64,000 nucleotides of DNA. It comes from Parabacteroides chinchillae. Lineage in GTDB: Bacteria; Bacteroidota; Bacteroidia; Bacteroidales; Tannerellaceae. This document shows, piece by piece, positions 1 through 9,849 of the stretch. The notes below the pieces were generated by a model. The model had not been told where the DNA came from. It made no database searches and was given only the letters and a program-made list of their open reading frames with translations. The stretch is taken from NCBI RefSeq assembly GCF_900108035.1, contig NZ_FNVS01000010.1, positions 62,001 through 126,000 on the forward strand. The letters run 5' to 3'. The number at the start of each line of letters is the position of its first letter. Positions within the stretch are counted from its first letter, which is position 1. A program made the position numbers and the translations under genes.

Positions 1-280
1 AAGTCATACAGTCCAATCCACTGAAATTGACAACCAGCTTTTCCGGAACTCGTTCCAATGTAGCGGCTACATAAGGTACACCCAAAAAGAACAAAGCAGC
101 TTTCACCGTCAATTCCCCTGTAGGTAAAGATTTCTCCGACTCCACTTCTTTTATAAAACGGTCAAAAACAGCACGGTCTTCGCCCGTATAATATACAGAG
201 TCGACAACAGGTAAGACCTGTGCTTTTCCACACAAAGGAAGAAGCAGGAAAATAGTCATACAAAAATATCTCAGAATCAT
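1..280 (-). CDS. DUF1460 (N-acetylmuramoyl-L-alanine amidase-like) protein, N-terminal part
   Basis: Only the first 93 codons are present; the gene runs off the left edge. Translation from ATG at 280 gives a hydrophobic signal peptide (MILRYFCMTIFLLLPLC, cleavage probably near GKAQ), then a mature start. The segment with LGVPYVAATLE followed by KLVVNFSGLDCMT resembles the conserved core of DUF1460 proteins, where this cysteine is the presumed NlpC/P60-like catalytic residue. The family is thought to act on peptidoglycan or muropeptides in the periplasm; that role comes from family knowledge. It starts only 7 bp downstream of the uvrB stop on the same strand, so the two may be cotranscribed. 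Confidence 0.75.
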   Translation of the reverse strand, partial: MILRYFCMTIFLLLPLCGKAQVLPVVDSVYYTGEDRAVFDRFIKEVESEKSLPTGELTVKAALFFLGVPYVAATLERVPEKLVVNFSGLDCMT

Positions 281-287
281 ATTTCAA

Positions 288-2309
288 TTATTTTGTAGCC
301 AACAAATCCTGAAGTTTAACCAGTTCATCACGAAATTGCGCAGCTTCTATAAAATCCAGCTTTTTGGCAGCTTCAGCCATTTGTTTCTTTGTACGTTCAA
401 TCGTTTTTTCCAATTGCTGACGACTCATATACTGAACAACCGGGTCGGCCACCAGACTAGGTTCTGATTCTATATAAGCATATGGCTCAGATGTAACCGT
501 TTGTTGTTTCTCCGCAACCAAAGAAACACTATTCTTAATAACCTGTTTCGGAGTGATACCATGTTTTTCATTATAAGCTAACTGTTTTTCGCGGCGGCGG
601 GTTGTTTCATCCATTGTCAACTTCATACTATCAGTTATCTTATCAGCATAAAAAATCACCTTTCCATTTATGTTACGCGCCGCGCGTCCGGCTGTCTGCG
701 TCAGCGAACGGTGAGAACGCAAAAAGCCTTCTTTATCCGCATCCAGAATTGCAACCAAAGACACCTCAGGCAAATCCAATCCTTCACGTAATAAGTTCAC
801 ACCAATCAAAACATCAAACAGCCCTTTACGAAGATCATCCATTATCTGGATACGTTCTAACGTGTCCACATCACTATGAATATAATTGCACCTCACTCCC
901 ATACGAGTCATATAAGTAGTAAGCTCTTCAGCCATACGTTTAGTAAGTGTTGTCACCAACACCCGTTCATCTTTAGCAGCACGTTGCTCTATTTCTTCCA
1001 TTAAATCATCTATCTGATTCAATGTCGGACGCACCTCTATTACCGGATCCAATAAGCCGGTAGGACGAATTACCTGGTCTACAACAATTCCTTCGCTTTT
1101 TTCCAATTCATAATCGGCAGGTGTTGCACTCACATAAATAGCCAAAGGAGTAAGAGATTCGAATTCATCAAAAGTAAGCGGACGGTTATCTATGGCAGAC
1201 GGAAGGCGGAAACCATATTCAACCAGATTCTTCTTTCTGGCAAAATCGCCTCCGTACATAGCACGTATCTGCGGTATGGTTACGTGGCTTTCATCTATCA
1301 CCAGCATGAAATCTTTCGGAAAATAATCCAACAAACAAAAAGGGCGTTCACCTGGAGCTCGCCCGTCAAAATAACGGGAATAATTCTCTATACCCGAACA
1401 ATGTCCTAATTCCCGTATCATTTCCAGATCAAAAGTTACACGTTCGTATAAGCGTTTCGCTTCAAATGGCTTCCCTATTTCTTTCAGGAAATTCACTTGC
1501 GTACCCAAATCCACATCAATCTGACCAATAGCGGAATTAATCCTGTCTTGTGTAGTGACAAATAAATTCGTCGGGTAAATATTCAGTTCATCCTGTTCAT
1601 CTATTTCCTGACCGGTCTTAGGATCAAAAGAAGATAAACGGTCTATCTCATCATCCCAAAACTCAATACGGTAAGCCACACCGTCAAAAGTCTCAATAGC
1701 AGGAAAAATATCCACCGTATCACCGTTTACCCGAAAACAGCCACTATTAAAATCCAATTTGTTATTAACATACAAAGCATCGACAAAACGTCTTAATAAA
1801 ACATCCCGGTCAATCTTCATTCCCCGTTCCAAATGTGTTACTTTTTCTGCAAAAGCACGAGGATCGGCCATACCATACAAACAAGACACAGATGAAACCA
1901 CAATAACATCTTGCCTGCCGGACAAAAGAGAGGCGGTAGCACGCAAGCGCAGTTTATCAATTTCTTCATTGATTGCCAAATCTTTTTCTATATAGGTATC
2001 TGTAGACGGAAGATAAGCTTCCGGTTGATAATAATCGTAATATGACACAAAATACTCTACAGCATTATTTGGGAAAAAGGCTTTAAACTCACTATACAAC
2101 TGAGCTGCCAAAGTCTTGTTATGGCTCAAAATCAAGGTTGGTCTTTTCACCTCCTTAATCACGTTTGCAATTGTAAAAGTCTTACCGGAGCCTGTCACCC
2201 CCAACAAGGTTTGAAAAGGTACACCGCTCTGTATGCCTTCGGTAAGCGCAGCAATAGCCTCCGGTTGATCTCCGGTCGGACTAAAAGGCGACGATAATTC
2301 AAAATTCAT
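288..2309 (-). CDS. uvrB: UvrABC excinuclease subunit B
   Basis: This is the damage-verification helicase of nucleotide excision repair: it receives lesions from UvrA and recruits UvrC. At 673 aa it has the usual family length. Visible are Walker A GVTGSGKT (residues 37-44), the aromatic beta-hairpin region around YYDYYQPEAYLPSTDTY that clamps DNA, the DESH Walker B motif in VIDESHVTIPQ, the SATPADYE region, the helicase motif with QTAGRAARN, and a C-terminal UVR domain (about residues 633-668) for UvrC contact. It lies just downstream of a small PspC-domain gene (2-bp gap) and upstream of the DUF1460 gene, suggesting one transcript. No oddities were seen. Confidence 0.98.
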   Translation of the reverse strand: MNFELSSPFSPTGDQPEAIAALTEGIQSGVPFQTLLGVTGSGKTFTIANVIKEVKRPTLILSHNKTLAAQLYSEFKAFFPNNAVEYFVSYYDYYQPEAYLPSTDTYIEKDLAINEEIDKLRLRATASLLSGRQDVIVVSSVSCLYGMADPRAFAEKVTHLERGMKIDRDVLLRRFVDALYVNNKLDFNSGCFRVNGDTVDIFPAIETFDGVAYRIEFWDDEIDRLSSFDPKTGQEIDEQDELNIYPTNLFVTTQDRINSAIGQIDVDLGTQVNFLKEIGKPFEAKRLYERVTFDLEMIRELGHCSGIENYSRYFDGRAPGERPFCLLDYFPKDFMLVIDESHVTIPQIRAMYGGDFARKKNLVEYGFRLPSAIDNRPLTFDEFESLTPLAIYVSATPADYELEKSEGIVVDQVIRPTGLLDPVIEVRPTLNQIDDLMEEIEQRAAKDERVLVTTLTKRMAEELTTYMTRMGVRCNYIHSDVDTLERIQIMDDLRKGLFDVLIGVNLLREGLDLPEVSLVAILDADKEGFLRSHRSLTQTAGRAARNINGKVIFYADKITDSMKLTMDETTRRREKQLAYNEKHGITPKQVIKNSVSLVAEKQQTVTSEPYAYIESEPSLVADPVVQYMSRQQLEKTIERTKKQMAEAAKKLDFIEAAQFRDELVKLQDLLATK

Positions 2310-2311
2310 TC

Positions 2312-2512
2312 TTAATACCCTTTTTCTTTAGGCATAATTAACCAGAGCACAAAATAAGCTATAACCCCGGAAAAAACAGTAAATATACTCAGCAATACAT
2401 AACCGACACGAACCAATGTAGGGTCCCAGTCAAAATACTCGGCAATACCGCCACATACACCTGCAATCATTTTATCGTTTAAACGAGTAAGTCTTCTTTT
2501 TTTCTCTTCCAT
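2312..2512 (-). CDS. PspC-domain small membrane protein
   Basis: A 66-aa protein made up almost entirely of one PspC domain: a basic N terminus (MEEKKRRLTRLNDK), the signature IAGVCGGIAEYFDWDPTLVR, then one or two hydrophobic segments ending in VLWLIMPKEKGY. PspC domains in proteobacteria sense envelope stress together with phage-shock proteins; in Bacteroidales stand-alone short versions are common and their role is unproven. The gene ends 2 bp before uvrB, so translational coupling is likely. Confidence 0.9.
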   Translation of the reverse strand: MEEKKRRLTRLNDKMIAGVCGGIAEYFDWDPTLVRVGYVLLSIFTVFSGVIAYFVLWLIMPKEKGY

Positions 2513-2596
2513 AATATTCTAGTTTTATGTTTTTATTTCAAGCAAAATATTCCGTATACGAGTTAAAAACAAAAATAATCAGAAAAACCGATTATA

Positions 2597-5266
2597 CTAT
2601 ATATTAAACCAGTAATTTACTTTAATCATAAAAGTATTTGTGGAAGGAAGCCCAAACATACGATCCAGATTCGATCCCCAACCGCCAATTTGTTTACTGT
2701 CGCGGTTAGACATTTGGTGTTCCCATACAAAATAGAGAGTAGAACCCGGTAAATATTCCCAACGGGCCACCAGATTAGAACGGAATTCATTAAAGCTGAA
2801 ATTCGGGTTCGGAAATTCATAGACTTTTCCTTCATGGGTAAAGCTATAAAGTCCTTCATTATAATTCAAAGCATCGGAATGTATTGAATAAAAACGATTA
2901 TCATACGAATGAGACTTTGTATCATCAGCCAGTTTAAAGTCACTGAACTTCGCTGTAGACGTAAAAGGAGAACCATAAAATTGGATAGAAATATCAGGAG
3001 TTACGTTCACCTGTACTTTCATGGTAAGGCCATACGTTTTCTGATCCATGTGTCCCGCCAAATAAACAGGAGTAAATGTTTTTTGCGTATTCGGCAACTC
3101 TACATTAGCAGGAAGTAATGTATTTACATATTGCATATTGTCCGTATTCCACGCATAGTTCAACTCACCGGACAGATATACATGGTTTCCCAGACGGAAT
3201 GTCAGGCTCGGCATCATCGTATTAAAACGATTATATCCGTCCAGATTATGGTTACCTTCATATTTCAGCATAAACATAACCCGCTTTGCTTTATCCGTGT
3301 TAAACTTTACAGATGTCAGAAAAAAAGGATTATAGCGCACATCAGGACCACCTCTGAGCATGCGTGTATCCAGTTTATTCCATCCGAATGTTTCTTTCAT
3401 ATCCATTTCATAACGATTCATAGTCATACTCTGCCAACGCAAAGCAACATCATTATTAATTGCATACCCACCATAATTCCACCAATTCGTTTGTGTAAGA
3501 GTAAATGCGTTATAGCGGAACATCTTCCATATATCTGTCTGGCGATAAGCTATCTCCGTTTCATTTTTTAGATAATCGGTCTCCTTCATATACCCCATAT
3601 CATTCAAATCAAAACCGGGAGAAGACCAACCAAACGATTCAGAAAAAGCCCACTTAGCATTACCTTTCCTTCCTACTTTTACATAACCACCCGTTCCATT
3701 TAATGAAGTCCTGTCCGGATCGACTCCTAAATAGCCTTTAGATGATTCGCGTTGATAATAATGTACAGCATTCCGTTGTAAAAGAGTTATAGCTTCTTTT
3801 GTTCCATTCAAGGAACTCAACATTCCTTTAACGTCAATATAATACAGCCTATTGTTAAAATACTGTGTAAAATCAATACCTGCAGTAAACGCATTCCGTA
3901 CCAGAAATTTTTCCAGATAAGGTTCGCTCAAATCTCTGTTTACAGAAGTCAGCATGCCCCCTAGTAACGTATTTCCTCTCCAGTTCTTTTGCACACGTCC
4001 CACCGTATAATTTGTAAGAGGTTCCACTACTTCCGTCGTTTCATTACCATTTCTACTGACTTTAACAGAAGAACGGGCTGTAACACTTTGTACTACACCG
4101 ATTGTAACCCCTTTCCGATTGGTACCTGTAAGTTTCAACGCACCGATAATAGGAACATTATCTTTTGTTCCGGCAAAGCTGCTTACATTATCAATATTTT
4201 GCGGAGTATAAGACGGGGCTGCACCGATACGGCGGGTATAAAACATCATATCATTACCATTTGCAAAATCTAAGATATGTTTTCCTTCCAGAAAGAAGGG
4301 GCGTTTTTCATCATAAAAAGTTTCATAAGCTGTCAGATTCATTACCGAAGGGTCTAATTCCACTTGCCCAAAGTCCGGATTAATAGTCATATCCAACGTA
4401 AAGTCAGACAATGCAAATTTTGCATCCAGTCCAACATTACCTCCCCAACTATGCCCTTTTTGATACGGACTACCCGGTATCTGAGGTGAATTGCGAAACT
4501 TACCCATTACATAAGGCAAAAACTCTATTCCGCGCGGCTTGGGCAAATCTGTCATACCGTGCATCTCTCCGAAAGAGAAAACATGGCCATTATTTTTCAA
4601 TGGTATCATGCTCCAGTTCTGAACTTCGTTGTTACGCCGGATTATACGCCGTACATGAAGCCCCCAGACACCATCATCCGATTTCTGATTATAACGAAGT
4701 TGGCTAAACGGAATACGCAGTTCTGCAGTCCATAAAGAATCTTTTTGGTCAATATGGGTTTTTCCTTCCCATACGGCATTCCAACTTAAATTGACACTTA
4801 ATTTGTCAGTAACAACCAAATCTGTTTTATTGCCTCCCAGATTTATATTAAACTCAGGGGCAGCCCTATAATCATGATACGTATCAAAAGCGACACTAAT
4901 CAAATCGCCCAAACTATTATCATCACGGTTTCCTATAAACCTATTCATCTTTTCGGGTACTGCGTCCTTGCACATAACCCCCACATAAATATACTTATTG
5001 TCATAAAAAAGTTTCACTTTTGTAGGAGAAGGAGAAATTACCCGTTCATAAGGAATAATTTGCACAAAACGATCAGACCACTCACCCTGTTCAGTCCAGA
5101 AACCTTCATCAAGTTTCCCATCTATCACAGGCTTCTGGCCGGAAACCTTCGTAATATTGTACACTCGCTTATATGCCTTGTCAAAAGGTACAATCGAATC
5201 TTGCTGTGCAAAACATAACATAGATATAAATAAGGCAACAAAAAAATACAGGTATTTCATGGTCAT
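2597..5266 (-). CDS. DUF5916 outer-membrane protein with N-terminal CBM9-like domain
   Basis: An 889-aa exported protein. It has a signal peptide (MKYLYFFVALFISMLCFAQ; the codon at 5260 is an equally good start), then a carbohydrate-binding-module-9-like domain beginning near PVIDGKLDEGFWTE (about residues 45-210), then the long DUF5916 region, which is rich in alternating aromatic strands and ends in VNYWFNI, typical of an outer-membrane beta-barrel C terminus. Substrate and function are unknown; members often sit near proteolytic or polysaccharide-processing genes, but no such partner is adjacent here. It appears monocistronic: 84 bp separate it from the PspC gene, and a strong inverted repeat lies just upstream of its start. 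Confidence 0.85.
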   Translation of the reverse strand: MTMKYLYFFVALFISMLCFAQQDSIVPFDKAYKRVYNITKVSGQKPVIDGKLDEGFWTEQGEWSDRFVQIIPYERVISPSPTKVKLFYDNKYIYVGVMCKDAVPEKMNRFIGNRDDNSLGDLISVAFDTYHDYRAAPEFNINLGGNKTDLVVTDKLSVNLSWNAVWEGKTHIDQKDSLWTAELRIPFSQLRYNQKSDDGVWGLHVRRIIRRNNEVQNWSMIPLKNNGHVFSFGEMHGMTDLPKPRGIEFLPYVMGKFRNSPQIPGSPYQKGHSWGGNVGLDAKFALSDFTLDMTINPDFGQVELDPSVMNLTAYETFYDEKRPFFLEGKHILDFANGNDMMFYTRRIGAAPSYTPQNIDNVSSFAGTKDNVPIIGALKLTGTNRKGVTIGVVQSVTARSSVKVSRNGNETTEVVEPLTNYTVGRVQKNWRGNTLLGGMLTSVNRDLSEPYLEKFLVRNAFTAGIDFTQYFNNRLYYIDVKGMLSSLNGTKEAITLLQRNAVHYYQRESSKGYLGVDPDRTSLNGTGGYVKVGRKGNAKWAFSESFGWSSPGFDLNDMGYMKETDYLKNETEIAYRQTDIWKMFRYNAFTLTQTNWWNYGGYAINNDVALRWQSMTMNRYEMDMKETFGWNKLDTRMLRGGPDVRYNPFFLTSVKFNTDKAKRVMFMLKYEGNHNLDGYNRFNTMMPSLTFRLGNHVYLSGELNYAWNTDNMQYVNTLLPANVELPNTQKTFTPVYLAGHMDQKTYGLTMKVQVNVTPDISIQFYGSPFTSTAKFSDFKLADDTKSHSYDNRFYSIHSDALNYNEGLYSFTHEGKVYEFPNPNFSFNEFRSNLVARWEYLPGSTLYFVWEHQMSNRDSKQIGGWGSNLDRMFGLPSTNTFMIKVNYWFNI

Positions 5267-5303
5267 TCATCTATTCAATATACAATGATACAAAGATACA
5301 ACA

Positions 5304-5383
5304 ATATACTAAAAACATCCCGATCATTTCTCCAAATCATCTCGATGTTTCGAAAAAATGATCGGGATGTTTTTTAGTATATA
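5304..5383. repeat. Long inverted repeat upstream of the DUF5916 gene
   Basis: Arms at about 5304-5327 and 5355-5383 are reverse complements around the core ACATCCCGATCATTT, with one extra A in one arm, separated by about 25 bases. A partial third copy of the motif (CATCTCGATGTTT) sits in the loop. The A/T tracts on both sides let it act as a bidirectional terminator; a folded leader RNA for the DUF5916 gene is an alternative. Confidence 0.7.
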
Positions 5384-5488
5384 ACTTCTACCCCAAATCT
5401 TGTTTGCCACATAATTCATAAATCACAAATCACAAATCTTTCTTGCCTTTGCCTCACTGCGTGCATTGATTCATGGATATTTAACTAT

Positions 5489-5543
5489 AAAAGCAGAGCG
5501 TAACGAACGAATTCGCCGAATGTGTTCGTTACGCTCTGCTTTT
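5489..5543 (-). terminator. Rho-independent terminator of the sigma-like gene
   Basis: A perfect 20-bp stem (5489-5508 and 5524-5543; core GCAGAGCGTAACGAAC) with a 15-base loop lies 30 bp after the stop codon of the sigma-like gene. T tracts are present on both sides, so it could work in either direction. Confidence 0.8.
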
Positions 5544-5572
5544 TTCTTACTGCCGGTAAAGTTATTTATATC

Positions 5573-5941
5573 TTATTTGCTATCATCTTTATCGTTGCTC
5601 AAAACCTTATGTAAAGCTTGCCGTGCAAAATAAATACGACTTTTTACAGTACCGACAGGAATATTCAAATGCTTTGCTATTTCTTCATACTTATAACCGC
5701 TTATAAACAAGCTAAACGGAACTTTCAATTCATTACTGATACTACGAAGCGCTTTTGATACATCCTGCATAGAATAACTGTTTGTAGTTGAAGAACTAAA
5801 AACAGCATCAGAAGAAAGATCGATATCAGTCCAAATCTGCTGGTCGGCGTACTTATTTACAATCTTACGATATTCACTAACAAAAATATTACGCATTGCG
5901 ACAATAATGCGACCTTTTAAAGCGTCTTTGTTATTCTCCAT
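5573..5941 (-). CDS. Truncated sigma-70-like protein: region 4 with only the end of region 2
   Basis: A 122-aa protein. The C-terminal half has the ECF sigma region 4 helix-turn-helix (YEEIAKHLNIPVGTVKSRIYFARQALHK) that reads the -35 element. The N terminus begins at IIVAMRNIFVSEYRK, which matches the very end of sigma region 2 in Bacteroidales ECF factors of about 165-180 aa. Regions 2.1-2.3, which bind core polymerase and melt DNA, are absent. Only 78 bp separate its start from cutC, leaving no room for the missing part nearby. It may be a decayed sigma gene or a region-4-only regulator. It has a strong terminator downstream. Confidence 0.8.
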   Translation of the reverse strand: MENNKDALKGRIIVAMRNIFVSEYRKIVNKYADQQIWTDIDLSSDAVFSSSTTNSYSMQDVSKALRSISNELKVPFSLFISGYKYEEIAKHLNIPVGTVKSRIYFARQALHKVLSNDKDDSK

Positions 5942-6019
5942 ATATATGCTAATTTAAAATGAGCTCTACGTCTCCAATCAACAGAAGAATACTTTAAAAG
6001 GTTTCAGTTTTTTTGCTTT

Positions 6020-6766
6020 TTAACTCACAAAAGCAGCTACTTTTTTACGATCTGTCTCTACGGTTTCAAATTCGGAAGATACCACATTACTACCCATCGG
6101 AACATTTTCATTGCGATACACCATTTTACTGTAAACGATTCTGCGGGCTGACGTGTGAAACTCTTTAGCACCGGTTTCCTGCTCTATTTTTACTATATTC
6201 TCTTCGCGCACTCCGCAACCAGGCATAATAATGATGCGGTTGGCCGCACGCTTCACCAGTTCTGCAATCAAAGAGATACCTTTCACAGCATCCGACTGTT
6301 GTCCGGAAGTCAGAATACGGTCGCATCCCAATTCTATCAGCTGCTCTAAAGCAACAAAAGGATCCCGGCACACATCGAACGCCCGATGACAAGTTACCGA
6401 TAAAGGCTTGGCTGCATCCATCAGCCGGCGCATCAGCGTAACATCGATATCTCCCTCTTTCGTAAGGCAACCAAACACTACGCCATGCACTCCCAATTGT
6501 TTACACATTTCTATATCATGCAACATCGACTGAACCTCGGCAGGCGTATACAGGAAATCGCCACCGCGAGGACGTATTATCACATTAATGTCGATAGCAG
6601 ACGTTAACTCCCGGGCGGTCATGATCTCACCATAGCTGGGCGTTGTTCCTCCTTCGGGAATACCGGCACACAACTCTACACGTTTAGCGCCTCCCATTTC
6701 GGCCTCTACACAGCTCTGCGCCGAATTGGCACATATTTCAATAATACGAATCGGTTTCATAAGCAT
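6020..6766 (-). CDS. cutC: CutC family protein (copper homeostasis / TIM-barrel)
   Basis: A 248-aa TIM-barrel protein of the CutC family. Diagnostic stretches are EICANSAQSCVEAEMGGAKR near the N terminus, GGTTPSYG, IIRPRGGDFLYT, VHGVVFGCLT, CHRAFDV and LTSGQQ. Historically linked to copper tolerance in enterobacteria; the biochemical activity is unsettled. A second in-frame ATG two codons downstream (6760) is an equally good start. No copper-export genes are adjacent. Confidence 0.95.
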   Translation of the reverse strand: MLMKPIRIIEICANSAQSCVEAEMGGAKRVELCAGIPEGGTTPSYGEIMTARELTSAIDINVIIRPRGGDFLYTPAEVQSMLHDIEMCKQLGVHGVVFGCLTKEGDIDVTLMRRLMDAAKPLSVTCHRAFDVCRDPFVALEQLIELGCDRILTSGQQSDAVKGISLIAELVKRAANRIIIMPGCGVREENIVKIEQETGAKEFHTSARRIVYSKMVYRNENVPMGSNVVSSEFETVETDRKKVAAFVS

Positions 6767-6828
6767 TTATCTCTATATTCGTTTAAGCAAACACAAAGAT
6801 AGAACTATTTTTGCGAAGGAGTTACAAG

Positions 6829-7695
6829 TTATCCGATTCCTCCCGCGATATCCAGCAATTCGTTCGTAATAGCTTGCTGGCGGGTTTTATTATATTGCAA
6901 GGTAAGTCGCCGTATGAGATCGTTTGCGTTATCATTTGCGGTCTGCATGGCCATCATCCGGGCGGCATGTTCGGCGGTTGCCGTATCAAGCATTGTTGTA
7001 TAAACCGTCAGGTTGAGTAATTTGGGAAGGAGCAAAGTCTGTACATCCTCTGCTGACGGTTCCAGTATGTAGTCCGCCCTGACAGAACCGCTTGCTCCTT
7101 CTTCTTCCAGTGCCTGTATAGAAACAGGCAGGAAAATCTTCTTCACCAATATTTGCGAAGCCATACTTTTGAAGTGGTGATAAAGCAACTCTACCTGATC
7201 CGCTTTCCCGGATGCATACAATTCCATCAACTCAGTGGCCAAAGAAACAGCTCCTTCGAAAGAAGGTTTTTCTCCCATATGAATGAAATCATCGGTCGTT
7301 GCATAACCGGCCTTATGCAGTTCGTCGGCAATCTTCTTCCCTATCGGATAAAGAGATACAGCAATATTCCTATTGTTATAATCGATAAGGCATGCCGACA
7401 GTTCTTTCCAGACATTCACATTAAATGTACCGCAAAGACCGCTACTGGAAGAAAAGACAACAATAGCGACCCGTTTTACATCCCGTTGTCTCACAAACGG
7501 AGAATCCCATTCACATGCCGAAGCCAGAAGAGCATTCAGGATAGCGGACAATTTACCGGCATATAATTGAGTATGTTCCGCCAATGCCTGTGTATGGTGT
7601 AGCTTTGCAGAAGAAACCATCTTCATAGCAGAGGCTATCTTCTGTGTGCTCCGTATAGATGCAATCCTGACTTTTATTTCTTTCAATGACGCCAT
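6829..7695 (-). CDS. atpG: F1Fo ATP synthase gamma subunit
   Basis: The central rotor stalk of F1 (288 aa). The N-terminal coiled-coil strand begins MASLKEIKVRIASIRSTQKI and includes ASAMKMVSSAKL. The C-terminal helix contains ARMMAMQTANDNANDLI and TLQYNKTRQQAITNEL. It is the last gene of the minus-strand operon atpD-C-I-B-E-F-H-A-G and lies 4 bp after atpA. Confidence 0.98.
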   Translation of the reverse strand: MASLKEIKVRIASIRSTQKIASAMKMVSSAKLHHTQALAEHTQLYAGKLSAILNALLASACEWDSPFVRQRDVKRVAIVVFSSSSGLCGTFNVNVWKELSACLIDYNNRNIAVSLYPIGKKIADELHKAGYATTDDFIHMGEKPSFEGAVSLATELMELYASGKADQVELLYHHFKSMASQILVKKIFLPVSIQALEEEGASGSVRADYILEPSAEDVQTLLLPKLLNLTVYTTMLDTATAEHAARMMAMQTANDNANDLIRRLTLQYNKTRQQAITNELLDIAGGIG

Positions 7696-7699
7696 ATTC

Positions 7700-9283
7700 C
7701 TATTTATATGATTCAGACAAACGCATTGCCGTATTTTCCAGAATTTTCATCACTTCATCGCTGATTGTTCCGGCTTTCAATACATCCAGCACATCGTGCC
7801 GGTGAGCAGCATGCAACTCCTGAAGGAAAGCATTCTCAAAGGCATGCACCTTCTCCAGTGGAACCTCTTTCAATAATCCTTTCGTTCCGCAATAAAGAAT
7901 AGCAATCTGATCTTCAACAGGCATTGGATTATATTGTGGTTGTATCAACAACTGGGTATTCTTCCGCCCTTTATCTATCGTAAAAGCTGTAACGGCATCC
8001 ATATCGTCGCCAAACTTGGAAAACGACTCCAGTTCACGGTACTGAGCCTGATCTATTTTTAACGTACCCGCTACTTTCTTCATCGCTTTCAATTGGGCAT
8101 TACCTCCGACACGCGAAACAGAGATCCCAACATTGATAGCCGGCCGGTTTCCCTGGTTAAACAGATCAGTCTCCAAAAATATCTGTCCATCAGTAATAGA
8201 TATCACGTTCGTAGGAATATAGGCGGAAACATCGCCTGCCTGTGTCTCAATAATAGGCAGAGCTGTAAGAGAGCCGCCACCTTTCACCTTGCTTTTCATA
8301 CTTTCGGGCAAATCGTTCATCTCTCTCGCCACTTCAGGCTGGTTAATGATCTTTGCCGCCCGTTCCAGCAAGCGGGAATGCAAATAAAAGATATCACCCG
8401 GATAGGCCTCGCGCCCCGAGGGACGACGAAGGATCAACGATACTTCACGATAGGCAACCGCCTGTTTGGAAAGGTCGTCATATACCACCAAGGCATGCCG
8501 CCCAGTATCGCGGAAATACTCTCCGATGGAAGCACCGGCGAAAGGAGCAAAATACTGCATGGCAGCAGGATCAGAAGCCGTGGCACTTACCACGATGGTA
8601 TAATCCATGGCGCCTTTCTCCTGTAACGTCTTAACTAAAGCGGCAACCGTAGATCCTTTTTGGCCAATCGCTACATATATACAATAAACAGGATGGCCGG
8701 CCTCATAATTGCTGCGTTGGTTGATGATCGTATCGATAGCAATGGATGTTTTTCCCGTCTGGCGGTCGCCAATGATGAGTTCCCGTTGTCCACGTCCGAT
8801 CGGAATCATCGCATCGACAGCCTTAATCCCTGTTTGCAAAGGCTCATTCACCGGTTGTCGGAAAATAACACCCGGTGCTTTGCGTTCGAGCGGCATTTCA
8901 CAGGTTTCACCTATAATTTCGCCTTTTCCGTCAAGCGGATTGCCCAAAGGGTCGATCACACGACCGATCATTCCTTCGCTCACCTGTATAGATGCAATGC
9001 GTCCGGTACGTTTTACAATGTCGCCTTCTTTTACCATATCGGTCAAGCCAAGTAAAACAGCTCCGACATTGTCTTCTTCCAGATTCATTACCACCGCTTC
9101 GATACCGTTATCAAATTGCAACAGCTCGTTCGCTTCGGCATTATCAAGACCGTAAATACGCACCACGCCATCACTTACCTGCAGTACTGTGCCAACCTCT
9201 TCCATATGGACACTGGTGCTGATTCCTTCCAGTTGCTGACGCAAAACGGCAGTAACTTCGCTTACTTTTATTTGTTCTGTCAT
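7700..9283 (-). CDS. atpA: F1Fo ATP synthase alpha subunit
   Basis: The non-catalytic nucleotide-binding F1 subunit, 527 aa. Walker A is GDRQTGKT (residues 172-179); the DELSD-like region is [18 protein letters not shown], and the ATP synthase alpha/beta signature [14 protein letters not shown] is present. Together with the beta subunit it forms the hexamer around gamma. It is spaced 15 bp after atpH. Confidence 0.99.
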   Translation of the reverse strand: MTEQIKVSEVTAVLRQQLEGISTSVHMEEVGTVLQVSDGVVRIYGLDNAEANELLQFDNGIEAVVMNLEEDNVGAVLLGLTDMVKEGDIVKRTGRIASIQVSEGMIGRVIDPLGNPLDGKGEIIGETCEMPLERKAPGVIFRQPVNEPLQTGIKAVDAMIPIGRGQRELIIGDRQTGKTSIAIDTIINQRSNYEAGHPVYCIYVAIGQKGSTVAALVKTLQEKGAMDYTIVVSATASDPAAMQYFAPFAGASIGEYFRDTGRHALVVYDDLSKQAVAYREVSLILRRPSGREAYPGDIFYLHSRLLERAAKIINQPEVAREMNDLPESMKSKVKGGGSLTALPIIETQAGDVSAYIPTNVISITDGQIFLETDLFNQGNRPAINVGISVSRVGGNAQLKAMKKVAGTLKIDQAQYRELESFSKFGDDMDAVTAFTIDKGRKNTQLLIQPQYNPMPVEDQIAILYCGTKGLLKEVPLEKVHAFENAFLQELHAAHRHDVLDVLKAGTISDEVMKILENTAMRLSESYK

Positions 9284-9298
9284 ACTTTTTGTTTCTTT

Positions 9299-9841
9299 TT
9301 ATCTGTTTTCGAATAACCGGCTACGAATGTCGTTCAGTCCTGTTGCATAACTGGCATCTATCCGGCAATTCCCTATTTGCAGGCAAAAACCGCCCAGTAA
9401 TTCAGGTTTCACATAGCCAACAAACTCGATCTTGTTTTTCGTCTCTCTCTCCAGCTTATCTACCAGATGATGTTTCACTTCGTCGCCAACCGGCACCGCA
9501 GTACTAAAATACACACGGGCAATTTTCTTGTCTTTCCGGTATAAATGGATATAGATATAAGTAATGAAGAGCAACTGGTTTTCCCGTCTGTGTTGTAAAA
9601 CCAGTCGAATAAAACGTTTATACAAATCACATACTTCTATACCACCTGCCGCTATCAGCAATTGCTCTTTTTCCGTTGCGGTTACAACCGGATTGGCAAT
9701 AGCTTCTTTCAGTGCCGGTTCCAATGAAAAGCTATCGGCCAGCATTTTCATATCCTGATACACGCGCACCTCTTCTCCCTTTTCTTTAGCTAAGGAAAAA
9801 AGGGCACTTGCATACCGTGGAGATATTCGTCCTATATCCAT
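9299..9841 (-). CDS. atpH: F1Fo ATP synthase delta subunit
   Basis: The peripheral-stalk connector of 180 aa. The N-terminal helical domain opens MDIGRISPRYASALFSLAKE, and the C-terminal part contains KIEFVGYVKPELLGGFCLQIGN, the conserved delta-subunit G-G motif. It is 8 bp after atpF in the operon. Identity rests on this motif, size and position. Confidence 0.95.
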   Translation of the reverse strand: MDIGRISPRYASALFSLAKEKGEEVRVYQDMKMLADSFSLEPALKEAIANPVVTATEKEQLLIAAGGIEVCDLYKRFIRLVLQHRRENQLLFITYIYIHLYRKDKKIARVYFSTAVPVGDEVKHHLVDKLERETKNKIEFVGYVKPELLGGFCLQIGNCRIDASYATGLNDIRSRLFENR

Positions 9842-9849
9842 AACATTAT

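Larger units (their letters stand above)
5267..5572. other. Intergenic region with two strong inverted repeats
   Basis: This gap between the DUF5916 gene start and the end of the sigma-like gene (both minus strand) holds two long hairpins, listed separately, and no supportable ORF. The hairpin nearer the sigma-like gene is a convincing terminator. The other lies where the promoter of the DUF5916 gene should be. Confidence 0.6.
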
